Source: CAZHWR01 sp964536085
GTDB lineage: Bacteria > Bacillota > Clostridia > Oscillospirales > Ruminococcaceae
Direction: 5' to 3'
DNA length: 64,000 nt
Assembly: GCA_964536085.1 (NCBI GenBank)
Contig: CAZHWR010000002.1
Span: 11,671-75,670, forward strand
Below are positions 26,724 to 34,119 of the stretch, in pieces (position 1 is the first letter of the stretch; the number at the start of each line of letters is the position of its first letter). The translations under genes were made by a program, and so were the position numbers. The notes beneath the pieces are model-generated. The model saw nothing but the letters and a program-made list of their open reading frames with translations. It did not search any database and had not been told where the DNA came from.

Positions 26724-27674
26724 GTGGCGGAGGTAATTAAAAAAGCAACGAGAGAGAGCTACGGCGAAACTATCGCCGAGCTTGGAAATACAAACGATAA
26801 CATCGTCGTGCTCGACGCCGATTTGGCAGAGGCGACAAAAACCAAAACGTTTAAAATTGCGCACCCCGAAAGATTCATCGACTGCGGTATTGCCGAACAA
26901 AATATGATGGGCGTTGCAGCCGGTCTTGCTGCGAGCGGAAAAACCGTGTTTGCAAGCTCGTTTGCGATGTTCGCCGCAGGGCGCGCGTTTGAAATAATCA
27001 GAAATTCGATATGCTATCCGCGCCTCAACGTTAAAATCGGCGCGACCCACGCAGGGATATCCGTCGGGGAGGACGGCGCAACGCACCAGTGCTGCGAGGA
27101 TATTGCACTCATGCGCTGTATACCCGATATGGTTATTATCAATCCTGCGGACGATGTTGAAGCGAAAGCCGCAGTAAGAGCGGCGGCGGAGTATGTCGGA
27201 CCTGTTTATATGCGGTTCGGGCGGCTTGCTGTTCCCGTATTCAACGATTCTGCAAGCTATAAATTTGAAATAGGAAAAGGAATAACTCTCAAAGACGGCA
27301 GCGATGTTACAATAGTGGCAACCGGGCTTATGGTGAACGAAGCGATAACTGCGGGCGAAATGCTCAAAGAGCAGGGAATCGACGCGCGCATTATCAACAT
27401 TCACACAATAAAACCGATCGATCGCGAGCTTATATTAAAAGCCGCGCGTGAAACCGGAACGATAGTTACCGCCGAGGAGCACAATGTTATCGGAGGATTG
27501 GGAAGCGCTGTGTGCGAGGTTGTAAGCGGGGAATATCCTGTTCCTGTTATACGCTTGGGCGTGGAGGATACATTTGGCTGTTCGGGTCCCGCCGTGGAGT
27601 TGCTTAAAAAATTGGGGCTTACGGCTGAAAATATAGCTCAAAAGGCAAAACAGGCGATTGAGCTGAAAAAATAA
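26724..27674 (+). CDS. Transketolase, C-terminal subunit
   Basis: 316 residues, equal to the Pyr domain plus C-terminal domain of transketolase. The catalytic Glu region is DCGIAEQNMMGVAAG and the pyrimidine-binding domain shows THAGISVGEDGATHQ. The C-domain covers about 190-310 (GITLKDGSDVTIVATGLMVNEA). The start is GTG 26724, with GGAGGG at the end of the upstream gene as ribosome site. A clear intrinsic terminator follows. Confidence 0.95.
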   Translation: MAEVIKKATRESYGETIAELGNTNDNIVVLDADLAEATKTKTFKIAHPERFIDCGIAEQNMMGVAAGLAASGKTVFASSFAMFAAGRAFEIIRNSICYPRLNVKIGATHAGISVGEDGATHQCCEDIALMRCIPDMVIINPADDVEAKAAVRAAAEYVGPVYMRFGRLAVPVFNDSASYKFEIGKGITLKDGSDVTIVATGLMVNEAITAGEMLKEQGIDARIINIHTIKPIDRELILKAARETGTIVTAEEHNVIGGLGSAVCEVVSGEYPVPVIRLGVEDTFGCSGPAVELLKKLGLTAENIAQKAKQAIELKK

Positions 27675-27680
27675 TATGAT

Positions 27681-27707
27681 AAAAGCCGCACATGTCTGCG
27701 GCTTTTT
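27681..27707 (+). terminator. Intrinsic terminator after transketolase genes
   Basis: AAAAGCCGCA and TGCGGCTTTTT form a stem around CATGTC, with a run of T at the 3' end. It closes the HAD-transketolase unit. Confidence 0.9.
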
Positions 27708-27746
27708 AAAATTAAAAAACGAGCAATGAAAGAACGGTGACATGCT

Positions 27747-28418
27747 ATGGTAAAGTTTGACAACGACTGGGATGAAATTTTAAACGGAGAATTTGACAAG
27801 CCGTATTACCGCAAGCTGCATAATTTTTTGAAATCGGAATACAGACACCATGTGATTTACCCCGATATGTACGACATTTTCAACGCGTTTAAATACACTC
27901 CGTACGCCGACGCGAGAGTGGTTATTATCGGGCAGGATCCTTATCACGGCGCAGGGCAGGCGCACGGGCTTTGTTTTTCTGTTAAAAAGGGGATCGCGCA
28001 GCCGCCGTCGCTTGTGAATATTTTCAAGGAAATTCAAAGCGACCTCGGAATCGCTCCGCCGCACCACGGCGAGCTTACACACTGGGCAAAGCAAGGAGTT
28101 TTGCTTTTAAATACTGCGCTTACTGTGCGTCAGGGTCTTGCCAACAGCCACCGCAACATGGGCTGGGAAATCTTTACCGACAGAGTCATTGAGCTTATGA
28201 ACGAAAGGGAACAGCCTGTTGTGTTTTTGCTGTGGGGCGCAAACGCAAAGCAAAAAGCAAAGCTTGTAACAAATTCCCAGCACAAGATCCTGACTGCGGC
28301 TCATCCGAGTCCGCTTTCGGCATATAACGGTTTTTTCGGTTGCCGCCATTTTTCAAAAACAAACGAGTTTTTGCAGTCGGTGGGCGAAAGGCCGATAGAT
28401 TGGTCAATACCTGAATAA
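27747..28418 (+). CDS. ung: Uracil-DNA glycosylase, family 1
   Basis: 223 residues. Removes uracil from DNA, the first step of base excision repair. The water-activating loop is GQDPYHGAGQAHGLCFSV, the Phe clamp is LLLNTALTV, and the minor-groove loop is HPSPLSAYNGFFGCRHF. Length is typical. The start ATG 27747 has a weak AACGGTGA upstream. It stands alone between a terminator and the next small gene. Confidence 0.96.
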   Translation: MVKFDNDWDEILNGEFDKPYYRKLHNFLKSEYRHHVIYPDMYDIFNAFKYTPYADARVVIIGQDPYHGAGQAHGLCFSVKKGIAQPPSLVNIFKEIQSDLGIAPPHHGELTHWAKQGVLLLNTALTVRQGLANSHRNMGWEIFTDRVIELMNEREQPVVFLLWGANAKQKAKLVTNSQHKILTAAHPSPLSAYNGFFGCRHFSKTNEFLQSVGERPIDWSIPE

Positions 28419-28476
28419 TTTTTATAAATGTGCAGACAATAGCTTTCAGAAAAACTAACATTCGGAGGTTATTGTT

Positions 28477-28905
28477 ATGAAAGACGATGAAAAGCTGTTG
28501 AATGAGATTCATAAAAACGCGCGTGTCGGCAAAGGAACACTTGAAAGAGTACTTTCTTCGATTGGTGAGATCGACATTTGTGATGATTTGAAGCGTCAGC
28601 TAAAAGGGTACGACGGCTTTTGCGACAAAAGCAAGCAGATGCTTGAAAACGAAGGAAAACAGGTGAACAAGTCCGATACTTTGCAGAATCTTTCGATGGG
28701 TATAGGAGTTAAAATGAATCTTATGATCGACGATTCCTCATCCCACGTGGCGCAGATGGTTATCGAAGGAAGCAACATGGGCATTATTGATATGACTAAG
28801 GCGCTTAACGACGGAAAAAGCATTGCCAAGCCGTATAAAGAGCTTGCCGAGGGACTTATACAGTTTGAGCAGAACAATATCGAGTCGTTAAAAAAATATC
28901 TTTAG
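28477..28905 (+). CDS. Small all-helical cytoplasmic protein of unknown function
   Basis: 142 residues, no signal peptide and no membrane segment. It appears entirely alpha-helical and amphipathic, with heptad-like spacing in DDLKRQLKGYDGFCDKSKQM and ELAEGLIQFEQNNIESLKKYL, suggesting a four-helix bundle of the ferritin-like or DUF2383 kind, though no metal-ligand pattern is clear. The ribosome site CGGAGG before ATG 28477 is strong and a perfect terminator follows, so it is a stand-alone, well-expressed gene. I do not recognise a named family. Confidence 0.75.
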   Translation: MKDDEKLLNEIHKNARVGKGTLERVLSSIGEIDICDDLKRQLKGYDGFCDKSKQMLENEGKQVNKSDTLQNLSMGIGVKMNLMIDDSSSHVAQMVIEGSNMGIIDMTKALNDGKSIAKPYKELAEGLIQFEQNNIESLKKYL

Positions 28906-28910
28906 AGCAA

Positions 28911-28950
28911 AAATCGGCTGATCCTTATTTGGAATCAGCCGATTTTTTTG
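28911..28950 (+). terminator. Strong intrinsic terminator after the small helical protein gene
   Basis: AAATCGGCTGAT (28911-28922) pairs with ATCAGCCGATTT (28934-28945), followed by TTTT. The A-run on the other side could let it also work on the minus strand. Confidence 0.92.
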
Positions 28951-28954
28951 TAAA

Positions 28955-28977
28955 ATAAAACCCTCGGGCAGCCCGAG
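28955..28977 (-). terminator. Terminator for the minus-strand ABC exporter operon
   Basis: On the minus strand CTCGGG...CCCGAG is followed by GGTTTTATTTTA. It sits six bases beyond the permease stop. Confidence 0.7.
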
Positions 28978-28983
28978 CGAGGC

Positions 28984-29715
28984 TCAGCCTTTTTTCATTT
29001 GACGTAAAAATGCAGTCACCGCCAGGATTAATATTGATACCGCATATCCCATGACCCAAAAGATGTGCGGGAATATTCCATAAAGGTCGCCGTTTAATAC
29101 CGCCTGCTCCAATTTTACAGCGTGAACAAACGGCAGGACGTTCGCGATATTTTCAAACCATCCGCCGACGAGCGACAAATCAAACCATATCCCCGAAAGC
29201 CACGCGGACAGGTTTGTCAAAATCGCACCGCATATTCCGCCGACCTGCTTGTCGTTAAAAATGCTTCCGCACAAAAGTCCGAACGCGATAAAAAACAGTG
29301 CGCAGGGGATTATGAACAGACAGGCAAGAATAATGTTTCCGCATGGCTTTAGTCCGAATGCGAACGCCGCGATATAACAGACTATACATTGTAAAACCGC
29401 AATCGGAATCACAGGAAGCATATAGCCCGCTATGTATTCGCCTGATTTGAGCGGAGTTGTATACAGCCGCGTTAAAAACGCACCCGAACGGTCCTTTGCT
29501 ATGATTAATGCAGAAAAAAGAGTTATGAAAGAAAGACCGAAAACGGTTATTCCGGGAGTTAGCGAGTCGATTTCAAATAAGCTCACGGGGACGTTTTTTT
29601 GTATGATACTCAGCAGCGCCAGAACCACAAGAGGAAATCCCAACCCGAAAGCTATACTGAGCGGGTCGCGCAGGATTTCCTTTGCGGTGCGCGCGGAAAA
29701 TACTAAAGCTCTCAT
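28984..29715 (-). CDS. ABC-2 type exporter permease
   Basis: 243 residues with six hydrophobic spans, the layout of ABC-2 permeases (about 20-40, 55-73, 98-122, 128-150, 160-178 and 215-235). It partners the ATPase encoded just upstream in the same operon and would export an unknown substrate. The absence of a substrate-binding protein and the TetR regulator point to drug or toxin export, by inference. The gene is last of a three-gene minus-strand operon and is followed by a terminator. Confidence 0.87.
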   Translation of the reverse strand: MRALVFSARTAKEILRDPLSIAFGLGFPLVVLALLSIIQKNVPVSLFEIDSLTPGITVFGLSFITLFSALIIAKDRSGAFLTRLYTTPLKSGEYIAGYMLPVIPIAVLQCIVCYIAAFAFGLKPCGNIILACLFIIPCALFFIAFGLLCGSIFNDKQVGGICGAILTNLSAWLSGIWFDLSLVGGWFENIANVLPFVHAVKLEQAVLNGDLYGIFPHIFWVMGYAVSILILAVTAFLRQMKKG

Positions 29716-29736
29716 GTGAAGACCCTTTCAGATTGT

Positions 29737-30459
29737 TCATCCGTTCTTTGCGAGGCTTATAAACGCCTGTTCAAAGCTTTGAGCGCCTGCGGTTTTGATT
29801 ATAGCGTCGGAGGTACCGACGCATATAAGTCTGCCTTTTTTCATAATGCCTATTCGGTCTGAAAGCTTTTCGGCTTCCTCCAAATAGTGTGTGGTGAGAA
29901 TGATTGTAGCTTTGCGTTTTAATTCGAGGATGATATCCCAAAGCTCGTTTCGCGCCAAAACGTCCAGCCCGAGCGTGGGCTCGTCCAGAAACAGGATTTC
30001 CGGGTCGCAAATCAGCGCCATCGCTATGCTGAGCCGCCTTTGATATCCGCCCGACAGTTTTTTCGCCGCCTTTTTTGAAACCTCGCAAAGCTTTAGCTTT
30101 TGCTCGGCTTCGGCAGCCTTTTTCAGCGCTTCGGACTTTGACAATCCGTGCAGACGTGCCATCAGCACAAGATTTTCCCTTGCGGACAGATTGGGCGCGA
30201 CGGCGGTTTCCTGCGGCGAAACGGCGATCACGGACTTGATTTTATCCTGACTGCGCGTTATGCTTGCGCCGTTGATGAACGCATCGCCGCTGCTAGGAGG
30301 CAAAAGACAGGTCAGCATTTTTATCGTTGTTGTTTTTCCCGCGCCGTTTAGCCCGAGAAGAGAAAACAACTCGCCTTTGGAAACGGACAGGTTTAAATTG
30401 TCAACGACCGCGGCGTTCTTGTATTTTTTAGTGAGATTTACGATTTTTACAGCCTCCAT
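29737..30459 (-). CDS. ABC transporter ATP-binding protein (exporter type)
   Basis: 240 residues. Walker A LLGLNGAGKTTTIKML, Q-loop near SPQETAVA, signature KKLSGGYQRRLSIAMAL, Walker B EILFLDEPTLGLD and H-loop TTHYLEEA are all present, so it should be an active ATPase. It belongs to the drug/Nod-factor/lipid exporter subfamily (CcmA-like). The start overlaps the tetR stop, and the permease starts 21 bases beyond its stop. Confidence 0.93.
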   Translation of the reverse strand: MEAVKIVNLTKKYKNAAVVDNLNLSVSKGELFSLLGLNGAGKTTTIKMLTCLLPPSSGDAFINGASITRSQDKIKSVIAVSPQETAVAPNLSARENLVLMARLHGLSKSEALKKAAEAEQKLKLCEVSKKAAKKLSGGYQRRLSIAMALICDPEILFLDEPTLGLDVLARNELWDIILELKRKATIILTTHYLEEAEKLSDRIGIMKKGRLICVGTSDAIIKTAGAQSFEQAFISLAKNG

Positions 30460-31031
30460 CAGATGTTTTCCTCCGCTTTGTACTTTGTAAGCAACGCAAA
30501 ATAACAGTCGGACACCAAATCATTTACGTCTTTCTCGCTCCAGTCGTAATAGGAGGTTGCGAGCATTGTTGCAATGCCGTGAATGTGAATCCAAAGCTGC
30601 GCGTGGAACAGTTGCGCCTTTTCACGGCTGAGATGAGTGCTTTCGGATATTATCTGTATGATATTTTCGGTCACATCCTGCGCTTCATCCACCATCTCGT
30701 CCGACGCTCGTTGTCGCATGAACATGTATTTGAACATTTCCTTTTCTTCTTTTGCAAATCGGATATATCCCATGCCGTGTGCTTTGTGGAGCGGATATTT
30801 TCCGCTGTTTATCTCGTTTTGCAGATATAAATTATATCTTGCCTTGATTTCATCAGACACTGATTCTTTCAGTTCGTCCATGCTTTTAAAACAAAAGTAT
30901 ATCGGCTGGGTGGAGCAGCCCAATCTTTTTGCAATGTTTCTTGCGTTGACGGCGTTCATCGAATTTTCGCGCAGTATATCAAGCGCTGCGCATACAATAT
31001 TCTGTTTTTCAATAAGCTTTTTTGCAGGCAT
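30459..31031 (-). CDS. TetR/AcrR-family repressor
   Basis: 190 residues. The N-terminal helix-turn-helix (about 5-50) reads AALDILRENSMNAVNARNIAKRLGCSTQPIYFCF in two parts and is followed by the variable ligand-binding helices. It is the first gene of the exporter operon and lies 12 bases downstream of a perfect 38-bp palindrome that overlaps its own promoter. This layout supports negative autoregulation, with a ligand relieving repression of the exporter. Confidence 0.9.
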   Translation of the reverse strand: MPAKKLIEKQNIVCAALDILRENSMNAVNARNIAKRLGCSTQPIYFCFKSMDELKESVSDEIKARYNLYLQNEINSGKYPLHKAHGMGYIRFAKEEKEMFKYMFMRQRASDEMVDEAQDVTENIIQIISESTHLSREKAQLFHAQLWIHIHGIATMLATSYYDWSEKDVNDLVSDCYFALLTKYKAEENI

Positions 31032-31043
31032 GCTGTCTTCTCC

Positions 31044-31104
31044 TATAATAACATAAGTTATATATAACTTATGTTATTATACAGCGCGGGCAAAGTTTTG
31101 TCAA
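31044..31104 (-). promoter_or_regulatory. tetR promoter overlapped by a perfect 38-bp operator palindrome
   Basis: On the minus strand TTGACA (31104-31099) and TATAAT (31081-31076) are separated by 17 bases, a consensus promoter. Bases 31044-31081 form a perfect inverted repeat of 19 bp per arm (arm TATAATAACATAAGTTATA). It covers the -10, the likely transcription start and reaches to the ribosome site. A TetR dimer or dimer pair bound there would block transcription. Confidence 0.9.
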
Positions 31105-31106
31105 AC

Positions 31107-31140
31107 AAAAAAGCTTCCCGCCGAAATTCCGGCGGGAAGC
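31107..31140 (-). terminator. Intrinsic terminator of trpS (minus strand)
   Basis: GCTTCCCGCCG (31113-31123) pairs with CGGCGGGAAGC (31130-31140), followed on the minus strand by TTTTTT. The -35 box of the tetR promoter begins directly after the T-run, so the two units abut. Confidence 0.9.
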
Positions 31141-31192
31141 GGAAATGTTTATTTTTTTTGCTAAAATAGATTCTTCTATTGACCGATAGTAT

Positions 31193-32200
31193 TTATTCAG
31201 GCTTAACAAAGCCGACCTTGTGGTAAACCTTACTTAGCGTTCTTGAAGAAATCTTTATCGCCGTTTCAGCGCCCTTTTTGTAGCACTCTTTTAAATATGC
31301 TTTATCCGCGCTCAGCCGGGCAAAGTTTTCTCTGACGGGACGCAGATGCTCCACGACCGCTTCGCCGACCGCCAGCTTAAAGTCTCCGTAGCCTTTTCCG
31401 CTGAAGTCCCGCTCGATGGTTTCAAACGAATCGCCCGTTACGGCAGAATATATGCTCATAAGGTTGTTTATGCCGTCTTTGCCCTCTTTATAGCAAATTT
31501 CCATATCCGAATCGGTGACCGCTCGCTTGAATTTTCTGACAATGACCTCGGGAGCGTCAAGAATTGAAACAAAGCCGTTGGGGTTGTCGTCCGACTTGGA
31601 CATCTTCTTTGTCGGGTCTGCAAGTGATTTTATACTGGCGCCGACTTCGGGAATATAAGAATCAGGTACGGTGAATACGTCGCCGTAAAGATGATTAAAG
31701 CGCACGGCAACGTCGCGAGTGAGCTCCAGATGTTGTTTTTGGTCCACGCCGACAGGAACGAGATCCGCCTTGTACAGCAAAATGTCCGCTGCCATAAGGT
31801 CGGGATAGGTGAAAAGTCCTACGTTTATATTGTCGGCATGCTTGGCGCTTTTGTCTTTGAACTGCGTCATGCGGCCAAGCTCTCCGAACTGGGTGTAGCA
31901 GGAAAGCACCCAGCTGAGTTCGGCGTGAGTGCTGACGTGGCTTTGGATAAACGTCAGGCTTTTGTCAGGGTCGATGCCGCAGGCGAGCATAAGCGCAAAC
32001 GAGTCGAGTGTTTGGCGGAGAAGCTGCGCGGGATCCTGACGGACGGTTATGGCATGCATATTGACTATCGAGTAAATGCAGTTGAATTCTTCCTGAAGCT
32101 TTACCCAGTTTCTTACGGCTCCTAAGTAGTTTCCGAGAGTGAAAACGCCTGTCGGCTGAATTCCGCTGAATATGATTTTTTTGTTTTCAGTTTCGCTCAT
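31193..32200 (-). CDS. trpS: Tryptophanyl-tRNA synthetase
   Basis: 335 residues. Class I synthetase that charges tRNA-Trp. The HIGH-type motif is TLGNYLGA near the N-terminus within FSGIQPTGVFTLGNY, and KMSKS is in KKMSKSDDNPNG. The ATG at 32200 has AAAGGAATT upstream; a longer in-frame start would add an unrelated basic leader. Only 37 bases separate it from the aminotransferase, leaving no space for a Trp T-box, so it is probably transcribed from the aminotransferase promoter. Confidence 0.96.
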   Translation of the reverse strand: MSETENKKIIFSGIQPTGVFTLGNYLGAVRNWVKLQEEFNCIYSIVNMHAITVRQDPAQLLRQTLDSFALMLACGIDPDKSLTFIQSHVSTHAELSWVLSCYTQFGELGRMTQFKDKSAKHADNINVGLFTYPDLMAADILLYKADLVPVGVDQKQHLELTRDVAVRFNHLYGDVFTVPDSYIPEVGASIKSLADPTKKMSKSDDNPNGFVSILDAPEVIVRKFKRAVTDSDMEICYKEGKDGINNLMSIYSAVTGDSFETIERDFSGKGYGDFKLAVGEAVVEHLRPVRENFARLSADKAYLKECYKKGAETAIKISSRTLSKVYHKVGFVKPE

Positions 32201-32237
32201 TGTTATGACAATTCCTTTCGCAAATATTATAATACTG

Positions 32238-33425
32238 TTATATCGATTTTGTGACCTCGCCGAGCAGTTCAACGCCTTTTATAATTTCCGAGTCGGACGG
32301 CGTTGAGAAGTTCATTCTGAACGAACGGGTCGTTTCGCGGTTCTCATAAGGCAAAAACGCCGTGCCGGGAACTACGGCGACGTTTTTTTCCACCGCTTTT
32401 GCGCAAAAATCTATGATATCGGTGCCCTCGGGTGAGGTACACCATATAAACAGCCCGCCTTCGGGGACAGTGTGTACGAAATCGGGGTTAAAGCATTCGT
32501 TGATTTTTTTGAGCATAAGCTCGCATTTGCTTTTGTATATAGCCCTCAGCTTGTCAAGATGCGCGTCAAAGTCATATTCGGTGAGGAATTTGTAGCACAC
32601 AAGCTGCGCCCACATGTTGGTATGAACGTCCGCCGACTGCTTTGCGACAATCAAACGACTGATGATATCCTTTGCTGCGGTTATGTGACCTACGCGGATT
32701 CCGGGCGACAGTACCTTTGAAAAGCTTCCGCAGTACACAACGATTCCGTCCTTGTCGAATGATTTTATCGGCGGTAAGTCGCTGCCTGAAAAACGCAAAT
32801 CGCCGTACGGATTATCCTCAATGATTATAACGCCGTTTTTAGCGCATATATCGTAAATTGCTCTGCGTTTTTCAAGCGATGTGGTGATGCCGGAGGGATT
32901 TTGGAAGTTGGGTATGACATAAAACGCCTTAACATTTTTATTTTCGGCGACGGCGCGTTCCAGTTTTTCTATGTTCACTCCGTCCGATTCAAGCTCTACG
33001 CCCACAAGCTCGGCTCCGTTCGCCTTAAAGGAATTGAGCGCGCCGATAAAGCTCGGATTTTCGCACAGAATAATATCGCCCTCGTTTGTGAAAACCTTGC
33101 TTGCGAGGTCGAGCGCCTGCTGTGCGCCTGAAACAATTAAAATATCATCGCATGAATAATCGGTGTTAAGCGGACCCGAAAGGCGTTCTTTCAAAAGCTT
33201 CCGCAGGGGAGTGTATCCCTCGGATATTCCGTATTGCAGAGCAAGGATAGGATCGCTTTTTAAAAGCTGTTCGGAAATAGACTGAATCGCGCGAACGGGG
33301 AACGCTTCCCCGGACGGATTCCCTGCCGCGAACGAAATCACGTTAGGATCGGCGGTGGCTTTGAGTATTTCCCTTATAGCCGACGGCTTCAGCCTGTCTA
33401 TTTTGTTTGAAAATTTGTAGCTCAT
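32238..33425 (-). CDS. PLP-dependent aminotransferase, class I/II (LysN/AspC-like fold)
   Basis: 395 residues, fold type I aminotransferase of the MocR/LysN kind but without a DNA-binding domain. The PLP lysine is in CGSFSKVLSPGIRVGH. ISGAQQALDL and EDNPYGDLRFSG supply the phosphate and ring contacts. The family includes alpha-aminoadipate, aromatic and branched-chain aminotransferases. Its pairing with trpS might hint at aromatic amino acids, but the substrate is not determined. A good promoter lies 86 bases upstream. Confidence 0.9.
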   Translation of the reverse strand: MSYKFSNKIDRLKPSAIREILKATADPNVISFAAGNPSGEAFPVRAIQSISEQLLKSDPILALQYGISEGYTPLRKLLKERLSGPLNTDYSCDDILIVSGAQQALDLASKVFTNEGDIILCENPSFIGALNSFKANGAELVGVELESDGVNIEKLERAVAENKNVKAFYVIPNFQNPSGITTSLEKRRAIYDICAKNGVIIIEDNPYGDLRFSGSDLPPIKSFDKDGIVVYCGSFSKVLSPGIRVGHITAAKDIISRLIVAKQSADVHTNMWAQLVCYKFLTEYDFDAHLDKLRAIYKSKCELMLKKINECFNPDFVHTVPEGGLFIWCTSPEGTDIIDFCAKAVEKNVAVVPGTAFLPYENRETTRSFRMNFSTPSDSEIIKGVELLGEVTKSI

Positions 33426-33510
33426 ATCAACAGTCCTTTTTTATTAGATATATGTAACCTATTCACCGATGTTAAGCGAGCTTACACCGGGCTTTGCTCC
33501 GAGTAAAACA

Positions 33511-33538
33511 ATTATATCACAGTTTAGCGGTTTGTCAA
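33511..33538 (-). promoter_or_regulatory. Promoter for the aminotransferase-trpS unit
   Basis: On the minus strand TTGACA (33538-33533) and TATAAT (33516-33511) with a 16-base spacer. The leader of about 80 bases has no terminator or T-box core. Confidence 0.7.
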
Positions 33539-33741
33539 AGAGAATTTTTTCGGATCGCACACGGACGGGAGCATAACGCTTGATAAATTGTCAAAAAAAC
33601 ACTTTTTATAAGCGGACGTTTATGATATACTTATAAAGTAAAGTGGGTTTTTCCGAAAATAAAAACAGGTGCTTTCTGTTTTTAAATATATCTCCGCGGG
33701 GCATACGTCCGGCGGTGTGTTTTGGAAAGGAACGGGTTAAT

Positions 33742-34119
33742 ATGATTTACAACAAAGCCAGAGTAACAGTCTGCGGTAAGGAATATGTTTTGAAAACGTC
33801 CGAAGATCCCGCGTATCTTGTTGCGATAGGTAAACAGCTCGACGAAAAGATAAGCGAGCTTCTCAATTCAGACGACACGGTCACGCTCACGACTGCGGCT
33901 ATACTTGTTGGTCTTGAGCTTTTGGACGAGCGTCTTAAAACCAACTCGGATATTGACAATATACGCACACAGATAACAAGCTATGTTGAGGAGGCTTCCG
34001 CTGCAAGGCTTGCGTGCGATAAGCTGCGTGAAAAAAATGAACAGCTTCAAAGAGAGATAGACAAGCTGCGCACCGACTTGGAATTAAACAGGCTAAAGGG
34101 TACGCTGAACAATGACTAA
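33742..34119 (+). CDS. zapA: Cell division protein ZapA
   Basis: 125 residues. ZapA crosslinks FtsZ filaments. The N-terminal beta-rich head reads ARVTVCGKEYVLKTSEDPAYL, followed by a helix (IGKQLDEKISEL) and a long coiled coil to about residue 115. ATG 33742 follows GGAAAGGAACGG. An upstream in-frame ATG at 33643 would add an unrelated stretch and has no ribosome site. The gene overlaps the U32 peptidase by eight bases, a common clostridial pairing. Confidence 0.9.
   Translation: MIYNKARVTVCGKEYVLKTSEDPAYLVAIGKQLDEKISELLNSDDTVTLTTAAILVGLELLDERLKTNSDIDNIRTQITSYVEEASAARLACDKLREKNEQLQREIDKLRTDLELNRLKGTLNND

Noticed and set aside
32201..32237. Trp T-box before trpS
   Set aside because: Only 37 bases separate trpS from the upstream aminotransferase, too short for any T-box.
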